Shown one piece after another: positions 26,745-35,060 of a stretch of DNA of 64,000 bases. Origin of the DNA: Nocardioides speluncae (GTDB lineage: Bacteria; Actinomycetota; Actinomycetes; Propionibacteriales; Nocardioidaceae); NCBI RefSeq assembly GCF_003121585.1, contig NZ_QEOO01000028.1:52606-116605 (forward strand), written 5' to 3'. Position numbers and translations under genes: made by a program. Position 1 is the first letter of the stretch, and each line of letters begins with the position of its first letter. The notes beneath the pieces were generated by a model. It ran no database searches. It saw nothing but the letters and a program-made list of their open reading frames with translations, and was not told the DNA's origin.

Positions 26745-28189
26745 CCGGGACCTTCGTCGGGATGCCGGCCTTCCCCACCGCCGCCCGGGACGCCCTGGCC
26801 GACAGCCAGCTGCGCGGCAACCTGGCCCGGGCGACCGGCACCATCCGCGCCAAGCGTGCGGCTGCGGTCGCCGAGGTGCCGGAGTGGGAGGCGCTGCGGG
26901 CGGCCGGCGCGGCGATCAAGGACGACGTACTCCTGCACCTCGAGGACTACCTGGTGCAGCTGGAGGCGTCGCTGACCGCGAGCGGCGCGACCGTCCACTG
27001 GGCGCGGGACGCGGCCGAGGCGTGCGCGATCGTCGCCGCGGTGGCCAAGGCGCACGACGCCGACGAGGTGGTCAAGGTCAAGTCGATGGCCACCCAGGAG
27101 ATCGGCCTCAACGAGGCGCTGGCCGAGGCCGGGATCGCCGCCTGGGAGACCGATCTCGCCGAGCTGATCGTGCAGCTCGGCGACGACCTGCCGAGCCACA
27201 TCCTGGTGCCGGCGATCCACCGCAACCGGGCGGAGGTCCGCGAGATCTTCCAGCGGGCGATGGGTACGGCGGGCCGGCCGGCGCCCGACGGCCTCACCGA
27301 CGAGCCGGCGGAGCTCGCGGCAGCCGCCCGGGAGCATCTGCGCGAGAAGTTCCTCCGAGCGAAGGTCGCGGTGTCCGGCGCCAACTTCGCGGTCGCCGAC
27401 AGCGGCACGCTGGTCGTGGTCGAGTCGGAGGGCAACGGCCGGATGTGTCTGACCCTGCCGGAGGTGCTGGTCTCGGTGGTCGGCATCGAGAAGGTGGTGC
27501 CGACCTGGGCCGACCTCGACGTCTTCCTGCAGCTGCTCCCCCGCTCCTCGACCGGCGAGCGGATGAACCCCTACACCTCGACCTGGACCGGCGTGACGCC
27601 CGGTGACGGGCCGCAGGAGGTGCACGTCGTCCTCCTCGACAACGGCCGTACCCGCGCGCTCGCCGACCAGGTCGGCCGGCAGGCGCTGCGCTGCATCCGC
27701 TGCTCGGCCTGCCTGAACGTGTGCCCGGTCTACAGCCGCACCGGCGGGCACGCCTACGGCTCGGTCTACCCCGGCCCGATCGGCGCGATCCTGAACCCGC
27801 TGCTGCGCGGGGTCGGCGTCGACGATCAGGTCGACTCGCTGCCGTACGCGTCGTCGCTGTGCGGCGCCTGCTACGACGTCTGCCCGGTCGCGATCGACAT
27901 CCCGTCGGTGCTGGTCGAGCTGCGATCCCAGGTCGTCGACGCCCACCGCGGTGGGCTGCCGGGCGGCGAGGCGGCAGCGATGTCGGCCGCGTCCTGGGTC
28001 TTCGGACGAGCGCGCCGACTGGCCGCGGCCGAGCGGGTGAGCGGCCTGACCGGCCGGCTGGCCACGCGGCTGGCCCGGCGGCTGCCCGGCCCGGCGAGCG
28101 CATGGACCGACGCCCGCGACCTGCCGACCCCGCCGCGCGAGTCCTTCCGCGCCTGGTGGCGGCGTACCGGAGGAGGTGGTGACGCATGA
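26741..28189 (+). CDS. lutB: L-lactate utilisation protein LutB (iron-sulfur protein)
   Basis: A 482-residue protein with an LUD domain (about residues 70-300; V-S-G-A-N-F-A-V-A-D-S-G-T-L-V matches the shared LutB/LutC core) and a ferredoxin-like region with C-I-R-C-S-A-C-L-N-V-C-P and C-G-A-C-Y-D-V-C-P, giving two [4Fe-4S] sites. The C-terminal tail is Arg-rich. The GTG start overlaps the lutA stop and the end overlaps lutC (ATGA), a tightly coupled lutABC unit. In Bacillus subtilis this complex is required for growth on L-lactate. Confidence 0.93.
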   Translation: MTGTFVGMPAFPTAARDALADSQLRGNLARATGTIRAKRAAAVAEVPEWEALRAAGAAIKDDVLLHLEDYLVQLEASLTASGATVHWARDAAEACAIVAAVAKAHDADEVVKVKSMATQEIGLNEALAEAGIAAWETDLAELIVQLGDDLPSHILVPAIHRNRAEVREIFQRAMGTAGRPAPDGLTDEPAELAAAAREHLREKFLRAKVAVSGANFAVADSGTLVVVESEGNGRMCLTLPEVLVSVVGIEKVVPTWADLDVFLQLLPRSSTGERMNPYTSTWTGVTPGDGPQEVHVVLLDNGRTRALADQVGRQALRCIRCSACLNVCPVYSRTGGHAYGSVYPGPIGAILNPLLRGVGVDDQVDSLPYASSLCGACYDVCPVAIDIPSVLVELRSQVVDAHRGGLPGGEAAAMSAASWVFGRARRLAAAERVSGLTGRLATRLARRLPGPASAWTDARDLPTPPRESFRAWWRRTGGGGDA

Positions 28190-28788
28190 GCGCGCGGGAC
28201 GAGATCCTCGGGCGGGTACGCCGGGCGCTGGCGGACGCCGACCGCTCCTCGCCGCCGGTGTCCCGGGACTATCGGGTCACGCCGCCCGACGGCGCCGACC
28301 TGGTCGCGCTGTTCGTGGAACGGGTTACCGACTACCGCGCGACCGCGGTCGTGGTCCCCGACGCCGACGTGTCCGCGGCGGTCGAGGCCGCGCTCGCGGG
28401 CCGTCGGCCGATCGTCCCGGATGGCCTCCCGTGGCCGGTCGACGGTCTCGCCGACACCGGCCAGGCCGCCGCCGAGCTGGACGCGGTCGACGCGGTGGTG
28501 ACCGGTGCGGCACTCGGCATCGCCGAGACCGGCACCCTGGTCCTCGATCACGGCCCCGGCCAGGGCCGCCGGGCGCTGAGCCTGGTGCCCGACGTCCACG
28601 TCTGCATCGTCCGCGCCGACCAGCTCGTGTACGGCGTACCGCAGGCCGTCGCGCTGCTCGATCCCGCACGCCCGCTCACCTGGGTCAGCGGCCCGTCCGC
28701 CACCAGCGACATCGAGCTGGACCGGGTCGAAGGCGTGCACGGTCCACGCACCCTCCACGTTGTGGTGGCAGACTCTTTTCGTGCCTGA
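28186..28788 (+). CDS. lutC: L-lactate utilisation protein LutC (LUD domain)
   Basis: The 200-residue protein is an LUD-domain subunit without Cys clusters. It begins with the helix M-S-A-R-D-E-I-L-G-R-V-R-R-A-L, and the core motif G-I-A-E-T-G-T-L-V-L-D is followed by P-D-V-H-V-C-I-V and G-P-S-A-T-S-D-I-E. The ATG overlaps the lutB stop. It completes the L-lactate oxidation complex, and the lactate it consumes is a direct product of the fucose pathway encoded upstream in the same operon. Confidence 0.92.
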   Translation: MSARDEILGRVRRALADADRSSPPVSRDYRVTPPDGADLVALFVERVTDYRATAVVVPDADVSAAVEAALAGRRPIVPDGLPWPVDGLADTGQAAAELDAVDAVVTGAALGIAETGTLVLDHGPGQGRRALSLVPDVHVCIVRADQLVYGVPQAVALLDPARPLTWVSGPSATSDIELDRVEGVHGPRTLHVVVADSFRA

Positions 28789-29620
28789 GGTCACGCTCGG
28801 CGGAGTGCGGATCGCCTACCACGTCCACGGCAGCGGCCCGGTCTGCCTGGTCTACCCCGGCGGTCCCGGGCTCGACTGGAGCTACCTGCGACTAGGGATG
28901 CTCGAGGAGCACCTGACGCTGGTGTACGCCGAGCCGCCCGGAAGCGGGAGCTCCGGCCTGCTGCCCGACGGCAACTACTCGATTGAGCGCTACGCGTCCT
29001 TCGCCGACCAGCTGGCCCGGCACCTCGGCGAGCCGAACGTCTTCCTACTCGGCCACTCCCACGGCGCGTTCGTCGCCCTCCAGACCGCGCTGGACTTCCC
29101 CGACCGGCTGGCCGGGATCATCGTGTACGGCGGTGCGGCCTTCTACGGACCCGAGCTGTTCGAGCGGGCCTACCGCAACATCGAGGCATGGGTCGCCGAC
29201 CGCCCACCGGGGGACCCACTGTCGGAGCAGATCGTCCAGGCGTGGCACGACGACCCACCTGAGCCGGAGGCGCATCTGGACGCGTTCCGCCGGCTGCTGC
29301 CGATGTACTTCCACGACTACGCGGCGATCGAGGATGGGCTCGCCGGCTGGCGGGACGCGCTCGCCATCACCCTCGACCCGAACCGCCAGGAGGAGCGCTG
29401 GGATATCCGCGACCGGCTCGGCGAGATCGCCGTGCCGACGCTGGTGCTGACCGGCGCGGCGGACTTCATCACTCCGCTGGACTCGGCGCGGGAACTGGCC
29501 GAAGGAATCCCCGGCGCGGAGCTGACCATCCTCAGCGCGAGCGGGCACCTCGCCCACCTCGAGGAGCCGGACGCGTTCCGGGACGCGGTACGGCGGTTCA
29601 CCGACAGGGACCCAGCCTGA
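28781..29620 (+). CDS. Alpha/beta hydrolase (proline iminopeptidase-like)
   Basis: A 279-residue alpha/beta hydrolase. G-G-P-G-L-D-W-S forms the oxyanion region seen in proline iminopeptidases, G-H-S-H-G-A is the nucleophile elbow, and the C-terminal Asp (G-A-A-D-F-I-T-P) and His (S-G-H-L-A-H) complete the triad. I choose GTG 28781, 8 bases inside lutC, matching the overlap style of this operon; an ATG seven codons earlier is possible. It may hydrolyse an ester or short peptide, and the link to the fucose pathway is only positional. Confidence 0.8.
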   Translation: MPEVTLGGVRIAYHVHGSGPVCLVYPGGPGLDWSYLRLGMLEEHLTLVYAEPPGSGSSGLLPDGNYSIERYASFADQLARHLGEPNVFLLGHSHGAFVALQTALDFPDRLAGIIVYGGAAFYGPELFERAYRNIEAWVADRPPGDPLSEQIVQAWHDDPPEPEAHLDAFRRLLPMYFHDYAAIEDGLAGWRDALAITLDPNRQEERWDIRDRLGEIAVPTLVLTGAADFITPLDSARELAEGIPGAELTILSASGHLAHLEEPDAFRDAVRRFTDRDPA

Positions 29621-29630
29621 TCTCGCGCCG

Positions 29631-30047
29631 TCAGTCAGTGGGCCGCGACGGGTGCCAGTCGGGCAGGTTCTCCGGGTTCCGTGGGAACCCCTCCTGGTCG
29701 TCGGTGAGCAGAATGTCCTCCGCCTCGCCTTCGAGCGGCGGATTGTCGTAGTCGAACTCCGACACCAAGTTGCCGTCCTTAGTAATGGTGAAGGTGGCGT
29801 TGTACCAGGTGCCCTTGCCCGGCTGATACATCGCGGCGCGAAGATCCTCGCACGCTTCGTCGCCTTCGTCGGCGACCAGTTGCGACCCGTCGATCCGGCC
29901 GTCGTTGGACTCGATTCTGAGCTCTGATTGAGACATCGAGCGCACAGCGGAGAACTCGAGGGTGATCATTCGCCAGTCGTCGGTTGCGGAAGATGCCATT
30001 GCCTTCCCGATGCGCTCCAGCAACTCACCTTGTCCGAGCAGCGACAT
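29631..30047 (-). CDS. YezG-family (DUF600) immunity protein, second copy
   Basis: A 138-residue acidic protein that closely resembles its upstream neighbour. Both share Y-Q-P-G-K-G-x-W-Y-N-A, S-E-F-D-Y-D-N and the C-terminal F/L-P-R-[ND]-P-E-N-L-P-D-W-H-P. The W-Y-x-A-x-F and F-D-Y-D pattern is that of YezG, which neutralises the YeeF-type nuclease in Bacillus. The start codon overlaps the stop of copy one (TGATG). A second immunity gene may protect against variant toxins of kin or competitors. Confidence 0.75.
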   Translation of the reverse strand: MSLLGQGELLERIGKAMASSATDDWRMITLEFSAVRSMSQSELRIESNDGRIDGSQLVADEGDEACEDLRAAMYQPGKGTWYNATFTITKDGNLVSEFDYDNPPLEGEAEDILLTDDQEGFPRNPENLPDWHPSRPTD

Positions 30048-30460
30048 CAGTCGGCACGCCGGGACGGGTGCCAGTCCGGCAGGTTCTCCGGGTCACGTGG
30101 GAGCCGCTCCTGATCGTCGATGAGCAGCGCCTCGTCAGCGTCACCGTCGAACGGTGCGTTGTCATAGTCGAATTCCGACTCCAGGCTTCCGTCAGGGGTG
30201 AGCGTGAAGCGCGCGTTGTACCAACTCCCCTTGCCGGGCTGGTACATCGCCTCGCGAATCTCGTGGGCGGCCAACCGACCTGGGCGGTCGAGCGCACATG
30301 ACGTGTCTATCGTCCCGTCCGACCGATGACCATCGACCGTCGTCTGGGTCATTCCCCCAGCAGAGGTGACGTGGAGCTCCATCTTGCGCCAGCCCTCAGG
30401 CGCCGTTCGCACGAGCGACTCCCCGATCTCGCGCATGAGTTCGCCAGTCGTCTCGATCAT
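30047..30460 (-). CDS. YezG-family (DUF600) immunity protein, first copy
   Basis: A 137-residue protein directly after the nuclease toxin gene, overlapping its stop by ATGA, the usual arrangement of toxin and immunity. It has the same conserved segments as the second copy but differs at many N-terminal positions (for example M-I-E-T-T-G-E-L against M-S-L-L-G-Q-G-E-L). It is predicted to be cytoplasmic and to bind the C-terminal nuclease domain. The family assignment is from motif recognition; the toxin pairing is seen directly in gene order. Confidence 0.78.
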   Translation of the reverse strand: MIETTGELMREIGESLVRTAPEGWRKMELHVTSAGGMTQTTVDGHRSDGTIDTSCALDRPGRLAAHEIREAMYQPGKGSWYNARFTLTPDGSLESEFDYDNAPFDGDADEALLIDDQERLPRDPENLPDWHPSRRAD

Positions 30461-31542
30461 TCCGTTGACCCTTCAGGCTTGGGTTTGTTCTCGATTGTGA
30501 CCCATCGAATGCGGCCACCAATCTCAGTACCGACCTCGATGATGTCCGGACGACGGTCGTCGCCGGGGTACTCCAACTCCACGAACACCTTGACCGAGCG
30601 GCCGGCCTCGATCTCCTTGCGCCACACCTTCTCGAGAGTGGCGTACTGGCCGAGGTTGACCTTGGCCCCTTCCATCGGCGTCAGGTTGATCTTGCCGAGC
30701 GGGCCTTGGAAGATCCGCGCGAACAGATGGCCGGCATGGTCACCAGGCAGCTTGCCGACCAGCGTGCGTTGAGCACTCTTGCTGCGCGGGTGCTCCAGGT
30801 CGATCAGGTCAAGCGTGGCGGTTGCCCTGACGACTCGGCCCTGCTCGTCGGTTTCGTACTGGAACCGCTCGTCGACGACGACTGTGGAGTTCGGTGGGGG
30901 CTTGTTGAGCTGACGCCGGTGAGTGGGATCCGTGGACGACAGCGCGATCGTGCCAGCTGCCGTGCTAGCAGCACCGCCGCCGACGCGGCCGGCGTCGCGC
31001 ACCTCGGCGATCATCTCGTCCGTGCATTTCCGTGCCGCCTCGACGGAGCCGAGGACACCGGTGAGTGGCGCTCGGATCTCCTCGATGCGGCCGAGCAGGG
31101 GTCCTGGTCGAGCACCCTTCAGAACCATCGCCACGATGGCTTGGCTGTCGTCCAGATTCTTCGCGGTCCCAGGAAGCCGACCAGCGAGCTGCTGAAGCTC
31201 ACCGGATACGAGGCCCAGGCTCGCGGCGACCTCGTCCGGCGAGGCATCGTCAGGCACCAACGCCGTACGCGTGGCCAGCTCGGCAAGCAGCTTCTGATCG
31301 GCAACCATGGCCTGACCGCATTTCGCCATCAGCTTCACGACCTGGCCCATCTCGGTGGCCATCCGCCGCAAGCCGGTGCGGCCGAGTCTCTGCTCCACCT
31401 CGCGTGCGTGCTTCTGGCCCCGTCGGGTCGCGGCCATCGCGGCGTCGAGGCCGGAGCTCGCCTCACGGAGCGACTCCAGAATCTTGCCGACCTCGGCCAC
31501 GCCACCCCGTTCTCGACGGTCAACATCGGACAGACCGACCAT
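30457..31542 (-). CDS. Polymorphic toxin with C-terminal DNA/RNA non-specific endonuclease domain
   Basis: The 361-residue protein has a helical N-terminal half (about residues 1-185, heptad-like, no signal peptide), a short Gly/Ala linker, and a C-terminal nuclease domain (about 220-355). In the latter G-D-H-A-G-H (268-272) supplies the catalytic His, and N286 and N296 (K-I-N-L-T-P-M and N-L-G-Q-Y) fit the Asn metal site of the NS_2 endonuclease family found in YeeF/YobL toxins. Two YezG-type immunity genes follow. The helical head could be a type VII secretion or LXG-like targeting domain; no such secretion genes are in the window. Confidence 0.8.
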   Translation of the reverse strand: MVGLSDVDRRERGGVAEVGKILESLREASSGLDAAMAATRRGQKHAREVEQRLGRTGLRRMATEMGQVVKLMAKCGQAMVADQKLLAELATRTALVPDDASPDEVAASLGLVSGELQQLAGRLPGTAKNLDDSQAIVAMVLKGARPGPLLGRIEEIRAPLTGVLGSVEAARKCTDEMIAEVRDAGRVGGGAASTAAGTIALSSTDPTHRRQLNKPPPNSTVVVDERFQYETDEQGRVVRATATLDLIDLEHPRSKSAQRTLVGKLPGDHAGHLFARIFQGPLGKINLTPMEGAKVNLGQYATLEKVWRKEIEAGRSVKVFVELEYPGDDRRPDIIEVGTEIGGRIRWVTIENKPKPEGSTE

Positions 31543-31634
31543 AACGGCTCTTTGGTGCGGGGGCCTGCCGCGAACCCCTCCACGTTGTGGGCTCGCGGTG
31601 AAGCGGTGAGACCTGGGCCACTAACCTCAGGGCC

Positions 31635-34600
31635 ATGTTCAACAAGGTGCTGGTGGCAAACCGTGGTGAGATCGCGATCCGCGCCTTCCGGGCGGCGTAC
31701 GAGATCGGCGCGCGCACGGTCGCGGTGTTCCCCTACGAGGACCGCGGGTCCGAGCACCGGCTGAAGGCCGACGAGGCGTACGAGATCGGCGAGCGCGGGC
31801 ACCCGGTGCGCGCCTACCTCGACCCGGAGGCGATCGTCGCGGTCGCGGTGAAGGCCGGTGTCGACGCGGTCTACCCCGGCTACGGCTTCCTGTCCGAGAA
31901 CCCCGCGCTGGCCGAGGCGTGCGCGAACGCCGGGATCACCTTCGTCGGGCCGACCGCGGACGTGCTGACCCTGACCGGCAACAAGGCGCGCGCGATCGCC
32001 GCCGCCAAGGCCGCCGGCGTACCGACCCTGGCGAGCGTCGACCCGTCCACCGACGTGGACACCCTGGTCGCGGCGTCCGAGGCGCTGCCGTACCCGCTGT
32101 TCGTGAAGGCGGTCGCGGGTGGCGGCGGCCGCGGGATGCGGCGGGTGGACGAGCCCGGCCCGGACAACGAGGCGCTGCGGGAGGCGATCGAGACCTGCAT
32201 GCGCGAGGCGGAGAGCGCCTTCGGCGACCCGACCGTGTTCATCGAGCAGGCGGTGGTCGACCCGCGCCACATCGAGGTCCAGATCTTGGCCGATGGCGAG
32301 GGCAACGTGATCCATCTGTACGAGCGTGACTGCTCGGTGCAGCGGCGGCATCAGAAGGTCGTCGAGATCGCGCCCGCGCCCAACCTCGACCCGGAGCTGC
32401 GGGACCGGATCTGCGCGGACGCCGTGCGGTTCGCCCGCGAGATCGGCTACCGCAACGCCGGGACCGTGGAGTTCTTGCTTGACCCGGCCGGCAACTACGT
32501 GTTCATCGAGATGAACCCGCGGATCCAGGTCGAGCACACCGTCACCGAGGAGATCACCGACGTCGACCTGGTGCAGTCGCAGTTGCGGATCGCGGCCGGC
32601 GAGACACTGGCCGACCTCGGTCTGTCGCAGGACGACGTCGTGGTTCGGGGCGCGGCGCTGCAGTGCCGGATCACCACCGAGGACCCGGCCAACGGGTTCC
32701 GGCCCGACACCGGCAAGATCACGACGTACCGCTCCCCCGGCGGCGCCGGCGTCCGCATCGACGGCGGTACGACGTACACCGGCGCCGAGGTGTCCGGCTA
32801 CTTCGACTCGATGCTGGCCAAGCTGACCTGCCGCGGCCGGACCTTCGACAAGGCCGTCGAGAAGGCACGGCGGGCGGTCGCGGAGTTCCGGATCCGCGGC
32901 GTGGCCACCAACATCGCCTTCCTGCAGGCACTCCTGGACGACCCCGACTTCGCGGCCGGACGGCTGACCACCGCCTTCATCGAGAACCACCCGCAGCTGC
33001 TCAACGCCCGCGCGTCAGGCGACCGCGGCACCAAGCTGCTGACCTACCTCGCCGACGTCACCGTCAACCAGCCGCACGGCCCGGCGCCGGTCTCGGTCGA
33101 CCCCGCGCTGAAGCTGCCCGACGTCGACCTCGTCGTCCCGGCACCCGACGGCACCCGCCAGCGGCTGCTGGCGCTCGGGCCGGAGGAGTTCGCCCGGCAG
33201 CTGCGGGCCGCGACCGAGGTGGCGGTCACCGACACCACGTTCCGCGACGCCCACCAGTCGCTGCTGGCGACCCGGGTGCGCACCCGCGACCTGCTGCTGG
33301 TCGCCGGCCACGTCGCCCGGACCACGCCCGAGCTGTGGTCGCTGGAGGCCTGGGGCGGCGCGACGTACGACGTGGCGCTGCGCTTCCTCACCGAGGACCC
33401 ATGGGAGCGGCTCGCCGCGCTGCGGCAGGCGGTCCCCAACATCTGCCTGCAGATGCTGCTGCGCGGCCGGAACACGGTCGGGTACACGCCGTACCCGACC
33501 GAGGTCACCGACGCGTTCGTGCACGAGGCGTCCGAGACCGGCATCGACGTGTTCCGGATCTTCGACGCCCTCAATGACGTCGAGCAGATGCGGCCGGCGA
33601 TCGCCGCGGTGCGCGACACCGAGCGGTCGGTGGCCGAGGTGGCGCTCTGCTACACCGGCGACCTGTCCTCGCCGACCGAGACGCTCTACACGCTCGACTA
33701 CTACCTGCGGCTGGCCGAGCAGATCGTCGACGCCGGCGCGCACGTGCTGGCGATCAAGGACATGGCCGGGCTGCTCCGGGCGCCGGCCGCGCGGACCCTG
33801 GTCACCGCGCTGCGCGAGCGCTTCGACCTGCCGGTCCACCTGCACACCCACGACACCCCCGGCGGCCAGCTCGCGACGCTGCTCGCGGCCATCGACGCCG
33901 GCGTCGACGCGGTCGACGCGTGCTCCGCACCGATGGCCGGTACGACGTCGCAGCCGGCGCTGTCCGCGCTGGTCTCGGCGACCGACCACTCCGCGCGCGA
34001 GACCGGGCTGTCGCTGGACGCGGTCTGCGCGCTGGAGCCCTACTGGGAGGCAACCCGCCGGGTCTACGCCCCCTTCGAGTCCGGGCTGCCGTCGCCGACC
34101 GGACGGGTCTACACCCACGAGATCCCCGGCGGCCAGCTCTCCAACCTGCGCCAGCAGGCGATCGCGCTCGGCCTCGGCGAGAAGTTCGAGGCGATCGAGG
34201 ACATGTACGCCGCCGCCAACCGGATCCTCGGCAACGTCGTGAAGGTGACGCCGTCCTCGAAGGTGGTCGGCGACCTGGCCCTGCATCTGGTCGCAGTCGG
34301 CGCGGACCCCGCCGAGTTCGAGGCCAACCCGTCCCGCTTCGACATCCCGGACTCCGTCGTCGGCTTCCTCAACGGCGAGCTCGGCGACCCGCCCGGCGGC
34401 TGGCCGGAGCCGTTCCGGACCAAGGCGCTCGCCGGCCGGACGTGGACTGCGCCGGCCGCGTCGCTGACCCCGGAGCAGAGCGAGGCACTGGCCTCGGAGG
34501 CGGCCGCCGACCGGCGCCGTACCCTCAACGAACTGCTGTTCCCGGGCCCGTCTCGCGAGTTCGCCGAGACGCGGGAGCGGTACGGCGACGTGTCGGTGCT

Positions 34601-35036
34601 GCCCACCCTCGACTACCTCTACGGCCTGCGCGGCGGCGAGGAGCACACCGTCGACCTCGACGAGGGCAAGCGGCTGCTGCTCGGGCTGCAGTCGATCAGC
34701 GAGCCCGACGAGCGCGGATTCCGGTCGGTGATGTGCACGATCAACGGCCAGCTCCGGCCGGTCAGCGTCCGCGACCGCAGCGTCGCCGCCGAGGTGCCCG
34801 CCGCCGAGAAGGCCGACCCGAACACGCCCGGCCAGGTCGCCGCCCCGTTCGCCGGCGTGGTCACGATCTCGGTCGCCGAGGGCGACACGGTCGAGGCCGG
34901 CGACAAGGTCGCCGTGATCGAGGCGATGAAGATGGAGGCCGCCATCACCGCCCCAGTCGCCGGCACCGTCCAGCGGCTCGCCCTTCCCGGCACCCAGCAG
35001 GTCGAGGGCGGCGACCTCGTCCTGGTCCTCAGCTAG
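31635..35036 (+). CDS. pyc: Pyruvate carboxylase
   Basis: The 1,133-residue single-chain enzyme has all domains in order: ATP-grasp biotin carboxylase (residues 1 to about 450; V-L-V-A-N-R-G-E-I-A, GGGGRG, E-M-N-P-R-I-Q-V-E-H), carboxyltransferase barrel (about 530-800; V-T-D-T-T-F-R-D-A-H-Q-S-L, with H-L-H-T-H-D-T metal ligands), the PYC/OADA domain, and a C-terminal biotinyl domain with E-A-M-K-M-E. It carboxylates pyruvate to oxaloacetate with ATP. Nearby genes at 16-29 kb make pyruvate from fucose and lactate, so this enzyme would refill the TCA cycle during such growth. Confidence 0.96.
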   Translation: MFNKVLVANRGEIAIRAFRAAYEIGARTVAVFPYEDRGSEHRLKADEAYEIGERGHPVRAYLDPEAIVAVAVKAGVDAVYPGYGFLSENPALAEACANAGITFVGPTADVLTLTGNKARAIAAAKAAGVPTLASVDPSTDVDTLVAASEALPYPLFVKAVAGGGGRGMRRVDEPGPDNEALREAIETCMREAESAFGDPTVFIEQAVVDPRHIEVQILADGEGNVIHLYERDCSVQRRHQKVVEIAPAPNLDPELRDRICADAVRFAREIGYRNAGTVEFLLDPAGNYVFIEMNPRIQVEHTVTEEITDVDLVQSQLRIAAGETLADLGLSQDDVVVRGAALQCRITTEDPANGFRPDTGKITTYRSPGGAGVRIDGGTTYTGAEVSGYFDSMLAKLTCRGRTFDKAVEKARRAVAEFRIRGVATNIAFLQALLDDPDFAAGRLTTAFIENHPQLLNARASGDRGTKLLTYLADVTVNQPHGPAPVSVDPALKLPDVDLVVPAPDGTRQRLLALGPEEFARQLRAATEVAVTDTTFRDAHQSLLATRVRTRDLLLVAGHVARTTPELWSLEAWGGATYDVALRFLTEDPWERLAALRQAVPNICLQMLLRGRNTVGYTPYPTEVTDAFVHEASETGIDVFRIFDALNDVEQMRPAIAAVRDTERSVAEVALCYTGDLSSPTETLYTLDYYLRLAEQIVDAGAHVLAIKDMAGLLRAPAARTLVTALRERFDLPVHLHTHDTPGGQLATLLAAIDAGVDAVDACSAPMAGTTSQPALSALVSATDHSARETGLSLDAVCALEPYWEATRRVYAPFESGLPSPTGRVYTHEIPGGQLSNLRQQAIALGLGEKFEAIEDMYAAANRILGNVVKVTPSSKVVGDLALHLVAVGADPAEFEANPSRFDIPDSVVGFLNGELGDPPGGWPEPFRTKALAGRTWTAPAASLTPEQSEALASEAAADRRRTLNELLFPGPSREFAETRERYGDVSVLPTLDYLYGLRGGEEHTVDLDEGKRLLLGLQSISEPDERGFRSVMCTINGQLRPVSVRDRSVAAEVPAAEKADPNTPGQVAAPFAGVVTISVAEGDTVEAGDKVAVIEAMKMEAAITAPVAGTVQRLALPGTQQVEGGDLVLVLS

Positions 35037-35041
35037 CGTCG

Positions 35042-35060
35042 CCTGCCAGCGACCGGCAGG
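35042..35060. terminator. Possible convergent terminator between pyc and the caspase gene
   Basis: The gap between the two convergent stop codons holds CCTGCC, a seven-base loop, then GGCAGG. The stem is short and has no U-run, so its strength is uncertain. Confidence 0.35.
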
